Shown in pieces: positions 16,417 through 25,712 of a stretch of 64,000 nt of DNA. Below the pieces are notes generated by a model. The model saw only the letters and a list, made by a program, of their open reading frames with translations, did no database searches and was not told the DNA's origin. Positions within the stretch are counted from its first letter, which is position 1. Each line of letters opens with the position of its first letter. Made by a program: the position numbers and the translations under genes. Location of the stretch: contig NZ_CP007161.1 of the NCBI RefSeq assembly GCF_000725285.1, positions 2,952,213 to 3,016,212 on the forward strand. Reading direction: 5' to 3'. This stretch comes from Virgibacillus sp. SK37. GTDB lineage: Bacteria; Bacillota; Bacilli; Bacillales; Amphibacillaceae.

Positions 16417-17724
16417 TTACTTACTTAAAATTTCATTCCATGCTGCTTCTGCTTGATCTAATGCCTCCTGAGGGCTCATATTTCCAAGCATTGCTTCTGA
16501 AATAGCATCATACATGGCTTGACGCAACTCATCATAATTATCCATTGGCTTAATTAACAACTCCGACTCATCAAGCTGTGCTGCAGACTGAATACGAACT
16601 AAATCTATTGGCTCTGCATCTTCACCTGCTTCAGTGAAGTATGGATCCTCTAATGCTTCTACTGCAGACGGAAGAATTGGTGTCAACTTCGAGAATTCCA
16701 GTTGATTTTCAGCATTTGTCAGGAATAAAGCGAACTTAACTGCTGCTTCCTTACTTTCCGTTTGTTCAGGGACTACAATGTTTTGTACACTAATTGTCTT
16801 TTTGCCACTCTCTCCAGTAATACCAGTGGAAGGAAGTGTGTTCTCGTAAATGTCAGGCGCGTTTTCTTTAATTTGTGAGATAAACTGAGATCCCATAAAT
16901 GTTGCAACTTGTCCTGCCTGATACATATCAATTGTACTTCTTTGATCACCTGTTAATGCTTCACGTGGAATTAAGTCGTCCTGATAAAGCTCTGTAAAGT
17001 ATTCAAATGCCTCTAAGCCTGCATCCGAATTAAAGGCAGCTTTTGTTCCATCTTCATTAGTTAGGTCTGCTCCCATTTTAACCATATGCTGTAACACCAA
17101 AGATAGGTCAAGTGACGGGAAATACCCGTATTTACCTGTTTCTTCTTTAACTGTTTTAGCTACTTTTTTGGCATCCTCATAGGTTACAGGAATGTCTTTT
17201 TCAGGATCAAGACCTGCTTCTTCATAAATTGATTTGTTATTAAGAGATACTTCTGTAGATAAGTACCATGGAATAGCAAATGTTGTACCATTAATTTGGT
17301 TTGCTTCCCATGCACCTTGAACATATTTCTTTTGATCCTCTTCTGCTACTGCTTCATCCATATTTACCAATGCATCCAAGTCAGCCAATTGGGATGCAAA
17401 TGTAGGGTTTAAGTTAACCACATCAGGAGCTGAGTTAGAGCTAACAGCTGTTAATATTTTCTGACTTAAATCTGCTGCTGGTACATCCAACCATTTCACC
17501 TTAATATTTGGATTCTCTTTTTCAAAATCAGCAATAACACCTTCAATGTAATCTGTGAATGTTGGTTTTAATTGCATTGTCCAAAACTCAATAGTTGCTT
17601 CCTCTGAACCACCGGACTCCTTCTTTTCTCCATCTTTCGCTGAAGAATCATCACCATTGCCACATGCTGACATAACAAGCATCGCTATAATTAGCAATAA
17701 ACTAATTAAACTTTTTTTCTTCAT
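16417..17724 (-). CDS. Sugar ABC transporter substrate-binding lipoprotein
   Basis: The 435-residue protein has a lipoprotein signal with lipobox MSAC (Cys about residue 21), followed by an acidic Ser/Gly linker. It has the family 1 binding-protein fold, with TIEFWTMQLKPTFTDYIEG, FEKENPNIKVKWLDVP and a late LFLTNAENQLEFSKLTPILP. It is the first gene of the peptidoglycan-sugar operon and delivers substrate to the two permeases that follow. The substrate is inferred from the neighbours (MurNAc- or GlcNAc-containing fragments), not from the protein itself. Confidence 0.92.
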   Translation of the reverse strand: MKKKSLISLLLIIAMLVMSACGNGDDSSAKDGEKKESGGSEEATIEFWTMQLKPTFTDYIEGVIADFEKENPNIKVKWLDVPAADLSQKILTAVSSNSAPDVVNLNPTFASQLADLDALVNMDEAVAEEDQKKYVQGAWEANQINGTTFAIPWYLSTEVSLNNKSIYEEAGLDPEKDIPVTYEDAKKVAKTVKEETGKYGYFPSLDLSLVLQHMVKMGADLTNEDGTKAAFNSDAGLEAFEYFTELYQDDLIPREALTGDQRSTIDMYQAGQVATFMGSQFISQIKENAPDIYENTLPSTGITGESGKKTISVQNIVVPEQTESKEAAVKFALFLTNAENQLEFSKLTPILPSAVEALEDPYFTEAGEDAEPIDLVRIQSAAQLDESELLIKPMDNYDELRQAMYDAISEAMLGNMSPQEALDQAEAAWNEILSK

Positions 17725-17768
17725 CTCCTAAAAAACCCCTCTCAAATTATCAAGCTCTTTTTTGATGC

Positions 17769-17784
17769 AAGATTCCGAAATCTT
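17769..17784. promoter_or_regulatory. Candidate operator palindrome in the murein-sugar leader
   Basis: AAGATTCCGAAATCTT is a 16-bp near-perfect palindrome between the promoter at 17913-17941 and the first gene. It is a reasonable candidate site for the MurR-type regulator in the operon, but no binding motif for this regulator is known to me. Confidence 0.35.
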
Positions 17785-17912
17785 TTTATGTACTTGTTCG
17801 CTTTGCAACTCTACTTTGAGCTAAAAAGCGTTGTTGCTATAAAACCTCCTTTTTGTAAGCCTTTCCAACAAAACCGATAGAAGGCTACCTTTCTATTTGC
17901 TTTGCTGATTGA

Positions 17913-17941
17913 ATTATATAAAAAAATATTGCGTTAGTCAA
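17913..17941 (-). promoter_or_regulatory. Sigma-A promoter of the peptidoglycan-sugar operon
   Basis: TTGACT (17936-17941), a spacer of exactly 17 bp, and TATAAT (17913-17918) on the minus strand make a near-consensus promoter. It leaves a leader of about 180 nt before the binding-protein ATG. The leader contains an AAAAGGAGG at about 17846-17855 with no canonical start codon after it, and the inverted words CGCTTT/AAAGCG. Confidence 0.85.
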
Positions 17942-18040
17942 TATGTTTTTATGAAATTTTATTTCAAATTACTTATATTTCGACAAATTATTCATAGATT
18001 GGTAGAATAACTGTTTTTGGTTTACTGTATTAGCCTAAAT

Positions 18041-18076
18041 AAAAAAGCACAGTAAGTCTATTACTGCACTTTTTTA
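18041..18076 (-). terminator. Bidirectional-looking intrinsic terminator after the AbgT gene
   Basis: AAAAAAGCACAGTAA, a five-base loop, TTACTGCACTTTTTT. The stem has runs of A and T on both sides. On the minus strand it ends the AbgT transporter transcript. Confidence 0.85.
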
Positions 18077-18097
18077 TAATAAAACTTTATTATTTCA

Positions 18098-19624
18098 TCA
18101 CCCCAAATACACACCAATCCCCGGACCAAACGGAATTCCTAAAAACACAAATGCCAGCAACAAAAGAATCCAAACAAGAAGGAAGATCAAGCCATATGGA
18201 AGCATTAGTGCAATCAATGTGCCAATCCCGGCTTTTTTGTCATATTCTTTCATGAATGCAAGCACGATGATAAAGTATGGATTCATCGGTGTAATAATGT
18301 TCGTTGAGGAATCGGCAATACGATAGGCTGCTTGGATAAATGCCGGGTGATAATCAAGAAAATAAAACATCTTTAAGAAAATCGGTGATTCCAATGCCCA
18401 TTGTGCTGAACCACTAAAAATAACTAAATTCAATCCTGCAGTAAGCAACACAAAGGCAATTACCGTGCCAATCCCTGTTATTCCTGCGTTCTCCAGAAAG
18501 GATGCTCCACTGACTGCCAACCATGTTCCAATATTTGTCCATTCAAAGTATGCAATAAATTGAGCTGCAGCAAAGATTAGGACGATAAAGCCGGACAAAT
18601 CCTTCATTGCCTCGCCCATAAATGCTGGAATCGATTTAGAACTCGTAATCTTTTTCGTCGTTATTCCATAAGCGATACCCACCGTGATGAAAAAGAGCAT
18701 GATGATTGGTACAATCCCTTTAAGAAATGGAGAAGGAACCATCCCACCATTTTCATTACGAAGCGGCGAGTCCGGCCAAAGAATTACGACTAGCAACAAT
18801 CCGATATACGCTAATGCCGCGAAGGTTGCATTACGTAGACCTCTTCTTTCTATCGCTTGAACAGGTTCGAAATCTTTTTGAATATCCCCTTCATATTTTC
18901 CAAGGCGAGGTTCGACTATTTTTTCCGTTATCAAAGCGCCCGTAACTGATAATAGAATGACAGATACAAGCATGAAATAATAGTTATCGACAGGTGTTAC
19001 CGTTACCGCGGTATCCAACGTTCCCATCACTTCTGCGGAAATACCAGACAACACCGCATCTGTATTACTTACAATAATATTTGCCGTAAACCCGGAACCC
19101 ACACCAGCAAACCCAGCCGCAAGCCCGGCTAAAGGATGTCTGCCAACATTATAGAAAACCATTGCTGCTAAAGGAGGGATGATTACGAAAGCTGCATCTG
19201 CAGCAAGATTGCCAAGGATACCTATAAAGATAACGGCATAGGTGATCAGCCCTTTTGGTGCCTTTAGAATCGTGCTTTTGATAAATGTTTCGATTAACCC
19301 TACCTTATCAGCAAGGCCAATCCCCAGCATGATCGCCAATACAATGCCTAGTGGTTTGAATCCTACAAAGTTCTCCAACATGGATGTCAGCATGTATTGA
19401 ATTCCCTCAGCTGAAACAAGACTTTTAATTGCAACCGGCTCCTCCTCCCCAGGCTGCATAAATGTGACATCAAAAGAAGAAATAATCCAGGATAGCAAGA
19501 TAACAAGAATTGCAAGACTCGCAAACAGCATAAACGGATCTGGCAATCTATTTCCTAACCATTCCACCCTATTTAATATTCTAGTAAGGAACGTATCAGA
19601 ACCTTTCTTTGCTCGCTCAGCCAT
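18098..19624 (-). CDS. AbgT-family transporter (p-aminobenzoyl-glutamate type)
   Basis: The 508-residue membrane protein shows AbgT-family landmarks: an N-terminal RVEWLGNRLPDPFMLF, GIVLAIMLGIGLADKVGL, NLAADAAFVIIPPLAAMVF, GVGSGFTANIIVSNTDA, SGSAQWALESPIF and a late ADSSTNIITPMNPY. The family moves p-aminobenzoyl-glutamate (folate breakdown product) or acts in sulfonamide efflux. It is a single gene between the murein-sugar promoter and the LacI-controlled operon, with its own terminator. No peptidase partner of the abg type is adjacent, so the substrate is open. Confidence 0.92.
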   Translation of the reverse strand: MAERAKKGSDTFLTRILNRVEWLGNRLPDPFMLFASLAILVILLSWIISSFDVTFMQPGEEEPVAIKSLVSAEGIQYMLTSMLENFVGFKPLGIVLAIMLGIGLADKVGLIETFIKSTILKAPKGLITYAVIFIGILGNLAADAAFVIIPPLAAMVFYNVGRHPLAGLAAGFAGVGSGFTANIIVSNTDAVLSGISAEVMGTLDTAVTVTPVDNYYFMLVSVILLSVTGALITEKIVEPRLGKYEGDIQKDFEPVQAIERRGLRNATFAALAYIGLLLVVILWPDSPLRNENGGMVPSPFLKGIVPIIMLFFITVGIAYGITTKKITSSKSIPAFMGEAMKDLSGFIVLIFAAAQFIAYFEWTNIGTWLAVSGASFLENAGITGIGTVIAFVLLTAGLNLVIFSGSAQWALESPIFLKMFYFLDYHPAFIQAAYRIADSSTNIITPMNPYFIIVLAFMKEYDKKAGIGTLIALMLPYGLIFLLVWILLLLAFVFLGIPFGPGIGVYLG

Positions 19625-19743
19625 TTTCCCACCCCATTGTTCAAAAATTTTATTATCTATGATAACATAATTAATCCTATGAAAATAGTAAGATTTATTA
19701 AAAAGACTGTAATCTTTACTTTGCTGATTCCCGTAATTGAATT

Positions 19744-19772
19744 AAAAAAACCAGACACTTTTCAGTATCTGG
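19744..19772 (-). terminator. Terminator of the LacI-controlled sugar operon
   Basis: On the minus strand GCCAGATACTGAAAAGTGTCTGG followed by seven T forms a strong hairpin and U-tract just after the last gene of the operon. Confidence 0.85.
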
Positions 19773-19784
19773 CTTCCATTTTTC

Positions 19785-20753
19785 TTAAGCCCACCACATA
19801 TCTACAGGCTTTTCTCTAATTAATATATTCTTTAAATTGCCAACCGCAGCCTGAAATCCTTCGTCTACTGACATCAGGGGGTCCTCATGCTCAATACTGA
19901 CAACGTGATCATAACCATACGTTCTCAACGCGCTAATGATATTGGTCCATTCCTCAACACTATGACCATAACCAACTGAACGGAAGGTCCATGCGCGTGT
20001 CTGGACATTGGAATAGGCTTGCATATCCGTAAGTCCATACATGTTTACATTATCCCAATCAATATAGGTGTCTTTTGCGTGAAAATGGTGAATTGCATTT
20101 TCCTTACCTAGGATTTTTATAGCTGCTACTGGATCAATCCCCTGCCACCAAAGATGACTTGGATCTAAGTTTGCACCCACTGCATCATTTGTAGCCTCTC
20201 TTAATTTGAGCATCGTGTATGGTGTGTGAACTAAAAATCCAGCATGTAATTCGAGTCCTATTTTCACCCCATGATCCTTGGCAAACTGTCCCTGCTCCTT
20301 CCAATACGGAATTAATTTTTTCTCCCATTGCCATTCCAAGATGTCCGAATAAGCTGTAGGCCATGGTGTTACCGGCCAGTTTGGATACATCGAATTCTCA
20401 TTCGAACCTGGCGTACCTGAGAACGTATTTACAATAGGAACATCCATCATTTCCGCAAGTTTAACTGTTTTTATAAAAACATCATGGGAAGCTTGAGCAT
20501 GTTTTTTATTTGGCGATACTGGATTGTCATGGCAGCTAAATGCACTAATTGTAAGCCCTCTTGAGTGAATCTTTTCAAGATATTCCTTGCGCTTGTCTTC
20601 ACTATTCAGTAGTTCGTCCATGTTACAATGTGCATTTCCCGGATTTCCGCCTGTACCTATTTCCACAGCATCAAGTCCAGCATTTTTTACACGATCCAGC
20701 ATTTCTTCAAAGTTTTTGTCTTGAAATAAAACTGCAAATACTCCTAATTTCAT
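19785..20753 (-). CDS. Sugar phosphate isomerase/epimerase-like TIM barrel protein
   Basis: The 322-residue protein belongs to the AP-endonuclease-2/xylose-isomerase-like TIM barrel family: MKLGVFAVLFQDKNFEEMLD, AVEIGTGGNPGNAH, GVKIGLELHAGF, NLDPSHLWWQG and IHHFHAKDTYID, with metal-binding Glu, Asp, His and Glu positions visible (final VVSIEHEDP). Members isomerise, epimerise or eliminate keto-sugars. It is the last gene of an operon with three Gfo/Idh/MocA dehydrogenases and a ThuA-like protein. I infer work on a 3-keto-sugar or 3-keto-glycoside, but the reaction is not determined by sequence. Confidence 0.85.
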   Translation of the reverse strand: MKLGVFAVLFQDKNFEEMLDRVKNAGLDAVEIGTGGNPGNAHCNMDELLNSEDKRKEYLEKIHSRGLTISAFSCHDNPVSPNKKHAQASHDVFIKTVKLAEMMDVPIVNTFSGTPGSNENSMYPNWPVTPWPTAYSDILEWQWEKKLIPYWKEQGQFAKDHGVKIGLELHAGFLVHTPYTMLKLREATNDAVGANLDPSHLWWQGIDPVAAIKILGKENAIHHFHAKDTYIDWDNVNMYGLTDMQAYSNVQTRAWTFRSVGYGHSVEEWTNIISALRTYGYDHVVSIEHEDPLMSVDEGFQAAVGNLKNILIREKPVDMWWA

Positions 20754-20771
20754 CTTTCAGCCGCCTTTCCC

Positions 20772-21812
20772 CTATGAGAGTTTTACACTTGTTCCACTTT
20801 CACTACTTTGATAAATTGCCTCAATTATTTTTGAAACCTTCATTGCTTGTTCCGGCTTAACAACTAATTCACTTTCACCGAGACAGCTATTTACGAAGTT
20901 TTCTGCTTGCACTACTCCTGCCTTTTTTTCATTATGCTCGGCTTTTGCCGTTGTTTCCATCATGCTTCCTAGCTTCGGCTGATATAACTCGAATGGATAC
21001 ATATTTAAACCACCTTCTGCTCCGGAGACGCTGAGATGGATTTTATCTTCTTTAATATTAGCAGCCCAGGAACATTCAAATAGAACAGATATGTCATTTT
21101 CAAAGGTAATATATGCGGACACATGATCATCTACTTCAAATGTCTGATAATTAAAGGACCCCCAATCATTTATTTGGATGGGTGATTTACTCAAACGATT
21201 ATATGTTTTTCCGATTACCTCTACCGGCTCAGGATCTCCTAGTAACCACATAGATAGATCAAGTAAATGGCAGCCGAAGTCTATCAAACTCCCCCCGCCT
21301 TGCAATTCTTTATTTGTGAAAACTCCCCACCCAGGAACTTTTCTTCTTCTTAAAGCTTGGACTCTCGTGACAAGCGGATCACCTATTTGATTTTCCATTA
21401 CTGCTCTTTTGGCTATCTGACTAACCTCCGTGTAACGATAATGATAGCCTATCGACAATAACTTCCCAGCTTTTTGAGAAGCTTCGATCATTCTTTCACA
21501 CTCTTCCGTAGTGATGGCCATTGGCTTTTCACAGAAAACGTGAACACCAGCATTCAAGGCTGCTATAGAAATTTCAGCATGGAATTTGTTAGGCGTGCAG
21601 ATTGTTACTGCATCTACTACCGCAAATAATTCATGGTAGTTGGAAAATACATGCGGTATATTATACTTTTTCGCAACCTCATCTGCTCTTTCCTCGTTCA
21701 TATCATTTACTGCCATCAAGGTTACTTTGTCTTGTAGTTGCAAAAATGCTGGAATATGCCTTTCTTGAGCAATGCCACCGACTCCAATAATACCCATACG
21801 TAATTTTGTCAT
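20772..21812 (-). CDS. Gfo/Idh/MocA-family oxidoreductase (1 of 3)
   Basis: The 346-residue protein has the N-terminal NAD(P) fold GIIGVGGIAQERHIPAFLQL, the HVFCEKPMA motif with the family lysine, and the C-terminal beta-sheet domain with GGGSLIDFGCHLLDL, whose late His is a typical catalytic residue. Such enzymes oxidise or reduce sugars, often at C3 or C4. The start ATG at 21812 follows GAGAGGG. It lies directly between a second Gfo/Idh gene and the TIM-barrel gene in one transcription unit. Confidence 0.9.
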   Translation of the reverse strand: MTKLRMGIIGVGGIAQERHIPAFLQLQDKVTLMAVNDMNEERADEVAKKYNIPHVFSNYHELFAVVDAVTICTPNKFHAEISIAALNAGVHVFCEKPMAITTEECERMIEASQKAGKLLSIGYHYRYTEVSQIAKRAVMENQIGDPLVTRVQALRRRKVPGWGVFTNKELQGGGSLIDFGCHLLDLSMWLLGDPEPVEVIGKTYNRLSKSPIQINDWGSFNYQTFEVDDHVSAYITFENDISVLFECSWAANIKEDKIHLSVSGAEGGLNMYPFELYQPKLGSMMETTAKAEHNEKKAGVVQAENFVNSCLGESELVVKPEQAMKVSKIIEAIYQSSESGTSVKLS

Positions 21813-21815
21813 TAT

Positions 21816-22847
21816 TTACCCTCTCACATTGCTGATTTTATTTAACTCACTTGATTCTATTGCACTTAGAATTATTTCTAATGATTTCTTCCCTTCTTCT
21901 CCAGTAACCAGTGGTTCTTTATCCTCAAGAATACTTTGCACAAAATGATCAATGACATGTGTGGTAGTCTGTCCGCCAGATTCATTTGTTTGAATTTCAC
22001 CGAGCTTATAATTAACTGCATCACCGTTTTTATATTGCATTACTAAGGAATACGTCGGGTCATCTTCCAGCCGTAAGATGGCATCTTCTCCGTAAATAAT
22101 TGTCGAGTTATCCTCCCTGGCGTTGTATGCCCAGCTTGCCACTAATGTACCTATGACTCCACTTTCCGATTTCAGAATACAAACCGCATTGTCATCAACA
22201 TCTGTATCCCCTTTTGCACTTGTTTCAACAAATGCTGCAACATTCGTAATTTCCTCGCCGAGAAGGTAACGTATTAAGTCGGCTTTATGTACACCAAGAT
22301 CACCCATAGCGCCAATAAATGCTTTATCCTTCTCAAAGAACCAGCTTTCTCTCCCGTCAGCACTCCATCTTTCTGGTCCGCCATGTCCAAACGTGGTTCG
22401 GAAGCTATAAACTTTTCCGATTTCTCCACTTGCAATTAATTCTTTTGCCTTTTGGTGGGAAGGAACAAAACGCTGATTATGAGCGATCATCAATTTCCGA
22501 TTATGTTCTTTAGCAGCCTTAATCATGTTTTCTGCTTCCTCACATGATGTAGCCATTGGTTTTTCGCAGAGAACATGCTTTTTGGCATTCAAAGCAGCAA
22601 TGGATACTGGAGCATGCAAATAATTTGGTAAACAAATACTCACGGCATCCACATCTTCATTTTGTAAAAGTTCTTCATAGTCTGTATAAGCTTTTGCATG
22701 GTATCGTTCAGCCATTTCATCTGCTCTTACTCTCACGATATCGCAAACTGCAGTTATTACCACTTCAGGGTTTGCCTTATATTCGATGAGATGCCTATGT
22801 TTTGCGATACTTCCACAACCAATTACCGCCACTTTCAATTTTCCCAT
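21816..22847 (-). CDS. Gfo/Idh/MocA-family oxidoreductase (2 of 3)
   Basis: The 343-residue protein begins MGKLKVAVIGCGSIAKHRHL, with the VLCEKPMATS motif and GAMGDLGVHKADLIRYLLG as the catalytic-domain His motif. I chose ATG at 22847 because AGAGGTGA lies just upstream; a GTG three codons earlier is inside that site. The stop is three bases before the next Gfo/Idh gene start. The three paralogues differ clearly from one another, so they probably act on different steps or form different complexes. Confidence 0.9.
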   Translation of the reverse strand: MGKLKVAVIGCGSIAKHRHLIEYKANPEVVITAVCDIVRVRADEMAERYHAKAYTDYEELLQNEDVDAVSICLPNYLHAPVSIAALNAKKHVLCEKPMATSCEEAENMIKAAKEHNRKLMIAHNQRFVPSHQKAKELIASGEIGKVYSFRTTFGHGGPERWSADGRESWFFEKDKAFIGAMGDLGVHKADLIRYLLGEEITNVAAFVETSAKGDTDVDDNAVCILKSESGVIGTLVASWAYNAREDNSTIIYGEDAILRLEDDPTYSLVMQYKNGDAVNYKLGEIQTNESGGQTTTHVIDHFVQSILEDKEPLVTGEEGKKSLEIILSAIESSELNKISNVRG

Positions 22848-22858
22848 TTTTCTCACCT

Positions 22859-23575
22859 CTATTTATCTAATTTTTCTAACGGTTGTTGATTTCCATAAGA
22901 ATGTCTTGGTGTATTCGTATTTGCAGCCCATTTAACACCATTTGTTATTACTTTCTGAATCTCCTTGTTATGATAGGTTGGATAGGACTCATGACCAGGT
23001 CGAAAATAAAAAATTTTACCACGCCCTCGTTTAAATGTGGCTCCACTGCGAAATACCTCGCCTCCTTCAAACCAGCTAACGAACACTAATTCATCAGGTG
23101 CCGGGATATCAAAGTGCTCTCCATACATTTCTTCCTTTTCAAGTTCAATATACTCGCCAAGTCCTTCTGTAATCGGATGGGTTGGGTCAACTACCCACAA
23201 ACGTTCCTTTTCATCCGCCTCACGCCATTTCAGATCACACGTAGTTCCCATTAATTTTTTAAATACCTTGGAAAAGTGGCCTGAGTGTAAGACAATTAGC
23301 CCCATACCCTCGAGGACACACTGCTTCACTCGTTCGGCAATTTCCTCACTCACTTTTTCATGCATCTTATGTCCCCACCAAATTAGTACATCCGTTTCAG
23401 ATAACACTTCTTCAGTTAGCCCATGCTCCGCTTCGTCAAGTGTTGCTGTTTGTGTCTCATACCCTGCTTCTTGAAGAAAAGAAGCAATCGTTTGATGGAT
23501 GCCATTAGGATAAATGGATGCGACATTAGAATTTTCCTTTTCATGACGGTATTCATTCCAAACAGTTACTCTCAA
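22859..23575 (-). CDS. ThuA-like domain protein (trehalose utilization family)
   Basis: The 238-residue protein matches the ThuA fold, a class I glutamine-amidotransferase-like domain: [54 protein letters not shown] and [20 protein letters not shown]. In Sinorhizobium ThuA acts with the dehydrogenase ThuB on 3-keto-trehalose-type sugars. The TTG start at 23575 has GAGGAGTG upstream. Its place among Gfo/Idh dehydrogenases supports a role in keto-glycoside processing. Confidence 0.88.
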   Translation of the reverse strand: MRVTVWNEYRHEKENSNVASIYPNGIHQTIASFLQEAGYETQTATLDEAEHGLTEEVLSETDVLIWWGHKMHEKVSEEIAERVKQCVLEGMGLIVLHSGHFSKVFKKLMGTTCDLKWREADEKERLWVVDPTHPITEGLGEYIELEKEEMYGEHFDIPAPDELVFVSWFEGGEVFRSGATFKRGRGKIFYFRPGHESYPTYHNKEIQKVITNGVKWAANTNTPRHSYGNQQPLEKLDK

Positions 23576-23688
23576 TTATTTCACTCCTCATCTGTTTTAA
23601 TAAATACTTTCTTATTTACCTAACCTACAATTCTTATTTCAAGAACATAACCTTAGTTACTACATATATAAGCTGAGAGCATCACATG

Positions 23689-24771
23689 TTAATCAAAATA
23701 CACAGCTTTCCCCATTTTTGCTGATTCATAGATTGCCTCCAATATTTGGGTGACAACCAGTGCTTCTTCCGCCTTCACCACCGGCTCTGAATTATTCAGA
23801 ATACTTTCAATCCACGTGCGCATTTCAAGGTCTTCAGAGCTTTCTGTTTTACCTTCAAAAAACGCAACACTTCCCGGGTCCAATTCAACATTTGTCGTAT
23901 ATAATTTACCAAAGTCCTCTCCATGGATACGAAGACCATCCATCATATCTGCTCCCCCCTCTGTACCGCTTAGGGAGCATTTACCTTCGCCTACATCCAA
24001 TGTATTCAATGCCCAACTGGATTCAAGGATTACAGTAGCTTCATTTTGCATCTTAATAAATCCGAATGCAGAATCCTCCACCTGAAATGCTTCTGGATCC
24101 CAGGGACCAAAAGCGTTAGCAGCTTCTTTCTTTTTGCCAAGCTTATGAAAAACAGATCCCATTACAACTTGCGGACTGTAGTTATCCATCATCCATAGTG
24201 TTAAATCAAGCGCATGTGAACCTATATCAATTAGCGGACCGCCGCCTTGTTTTTCATCATCAAGAAACACCCCCCATGTCGGGACCGCTCTTCTCCTAAT
24301 CGCGTGAGCCTTAGCATAATAAATTTCTCCAAGATCCCCGCGTTGGACTGCTTTATGCAAATACTGGCTGTCAGCACGAAACCGATTGTTATAGCCAATA
24401 GACAGTTTTTTCTTCGTTTTCTCAGCAACAGCTAGCATTCTTTTAGCCTCTTCGGACGTCTTTGCCATTGGCTTTTCACACATCACATGCTTACCTGCTT
24501 CTAATGCTGCGATCGTAATTTCCGCATGAGATGCATTCGGGGTACAGACGTGGACAACATCAATCGTTGTATCTTTCAACATTTCTCTGTAGTCACCATA
24601 AATTTTAGCATCGGCAGTTCCAAATTCCCTTGCAGCTGTCTTCGCTTTTTCGGTATTTCGATTGCAAAAGGCGATAATGTCTACTAAATCTAACTTTTGA
24701 AGACCTGGCAGATGTTTTTTTGTGGCGATGGCTCCACAACCAATGATTCCAACCTTCAATTTTTGCGTCAT
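23689..24771 (-). CDS. Gfo/Idh/MocA-family oxidoreductase (3 of 3)
   Basis: The 360-residue protein has GIIGCGAIATKKHLPGLQKL, the HVMCEKPMAKTSEEA motif and GGGPLIDIGSHALDLTLWMMD. It follows the second permease gene by about 110 bp and precedes thuA by about 110 bp, all on the minus strand, so it belongs to the same operon. The C-terminal domain resembles that of the first paralogue (GGG-x-LID-x-G-x-H) more than the second. Substrate unknown; a glycoside or free sugar imported by the adjacent ABC system is likely. Confidence 0.9.
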   Translation of the reverse strand: MTQKLKVGIIGCGAIATKKHLPGLQKLDLVDIIAFCNRNTEKAKTAAREFGTADAKIYGDYREMLKDTTIDVVHVCTPNASHAEITIAALEAGKHVMCEKPMAKTSEEAKRMLAVAEKTKKKLSIGYNNRFRADSQYLHKAVQRGDLGEIYYAKAHAIRRRAVPTWGVFLDDEKQGGGPLIDIGSHALDLTLWMMDNYSPQVVMGSVFHKLGKKKEAANAFGPWDPEAFQVEDSAFGFIKMQNEATVILESSWALNTLDVGEGKCSLSGTEGGADMMDGLRIHGEDFGKLYTTNVELDPGSVAFFEGKTESSEDLEMRTWIESILNNSEPVVKAEEALVVTQILEAIYESAKMGKAVYFD

Positions 24772-24878
24772 ATATACACCAACCTTATTTTCTTTCTATA
24801 AAAAGAGCAGTATATTTTATTAAAGATTTATTCACTTCAATTAAATTACTATTGTACTAAAGTTCTTCAATATCACCA

Positions 24879-25700
24879 TTATTCCTTCACAGATCCGGAG
24901 GTTAGACCGGAAACAATTCTTTTTTGGAAAAACAGTACCAATATTACAATGGGAATTGTCACGATAACAGTTGCAGCAGAAATGTCGCCCCAAGGAATGG
25001 AATATTGACTTTGGTACATGGAAATCCCTACAGGAACTGTTCTCCACATATCATCACTATTAATCGTCAGTGCAAATAAATATTCATTCCAAGCTGCTAT
25101 AAACACCAGAATCCCTGTCGTAAAAACCCCTGGAGCTGCTAATGGAAATATTATTTTTCGGAATGTTTGAAATGGGCTTGCACCATCCAATTTGGCAGAC
25201 TCTTCAAGTTCAAAAGGAATTTTTTTAAAGAAAGTAGACAGGATCCATATTGCAAGTGGAAGACTTATAGTTATATATGGAATCACGAGTCCAAGGTAAC
25301 TATTGCGCAATCCTAGTCCTGTAACCAAATTGAACATGGGAGAGATAATGGCAATCTGCGGGAACATAGACGCAGCAAGCACAAGCCCCAATATCAAACC
25401 TTTCCCTTTAATCGGCAGCCTCGTAACCGCATAGGCAGTAAAGGCTGCAAACGCCAGAGATAAAACAGTAGTTAAGGCAGATACTACAAAACTATTGATC
25501 ATATAACGTACTAATGGTCTGTTCGTTAATGCTGCTTCATAAGAATTGAGTGATGGATCACTCGTAAACCAATTGAAAGAAGAGAATATTTCTCTCGGTG
25601 GTTTAATTGAAGTCAAAAATACCCAAATAAAAGGAAACATCACAAGGAAAACAAATATAATCAAAAATAGATAAAAACCAATCCCGCCACGCTTATTCAT
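24879..25700 (-). CDS. Sugar ABC transporter permease (CUT1, MalG-like)
   Basis: The 273-residue membrane protein has MFPFIWVFLTSIKPPREIF near the first helix and the EAA loop FELEESAKLDGASPFQTFRKIIFPLAAPG. It is the second permease of the LacI-controlled importer and starts 12 bp after the MalF-like gene. It ends SGLTSGSVKE, a typical CUT1 tail. No ATPase gene accompanies it. Confidence 0.92.
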   Translation of the reverse strand: MNKRGGIGFYLFLIIFVFLVMFPFIWVFLTSIKPPREIFSSFNWFTSDPSLNSYEAALTNRPLVRYMINSFVVSALTTVLSLAFAAFTAYAVTRLPIKGKGLILGLVLAASMFPQIAIISPMFNLVTGLGLRNSYLGLVIPYITISLPLAIWILSTFFKKIPFELEESAKLDGASPFQTFRKIIFPLAAPGVFTTGILVFIAAWNEYLFALTINSDDMWRTVPVGISMYQSQYSIPWGDISAATVIVTIPIVILVLFFQKRIVSGLTSGSVKE

Positions 25701-25712
25701 TTATACCCCTCC

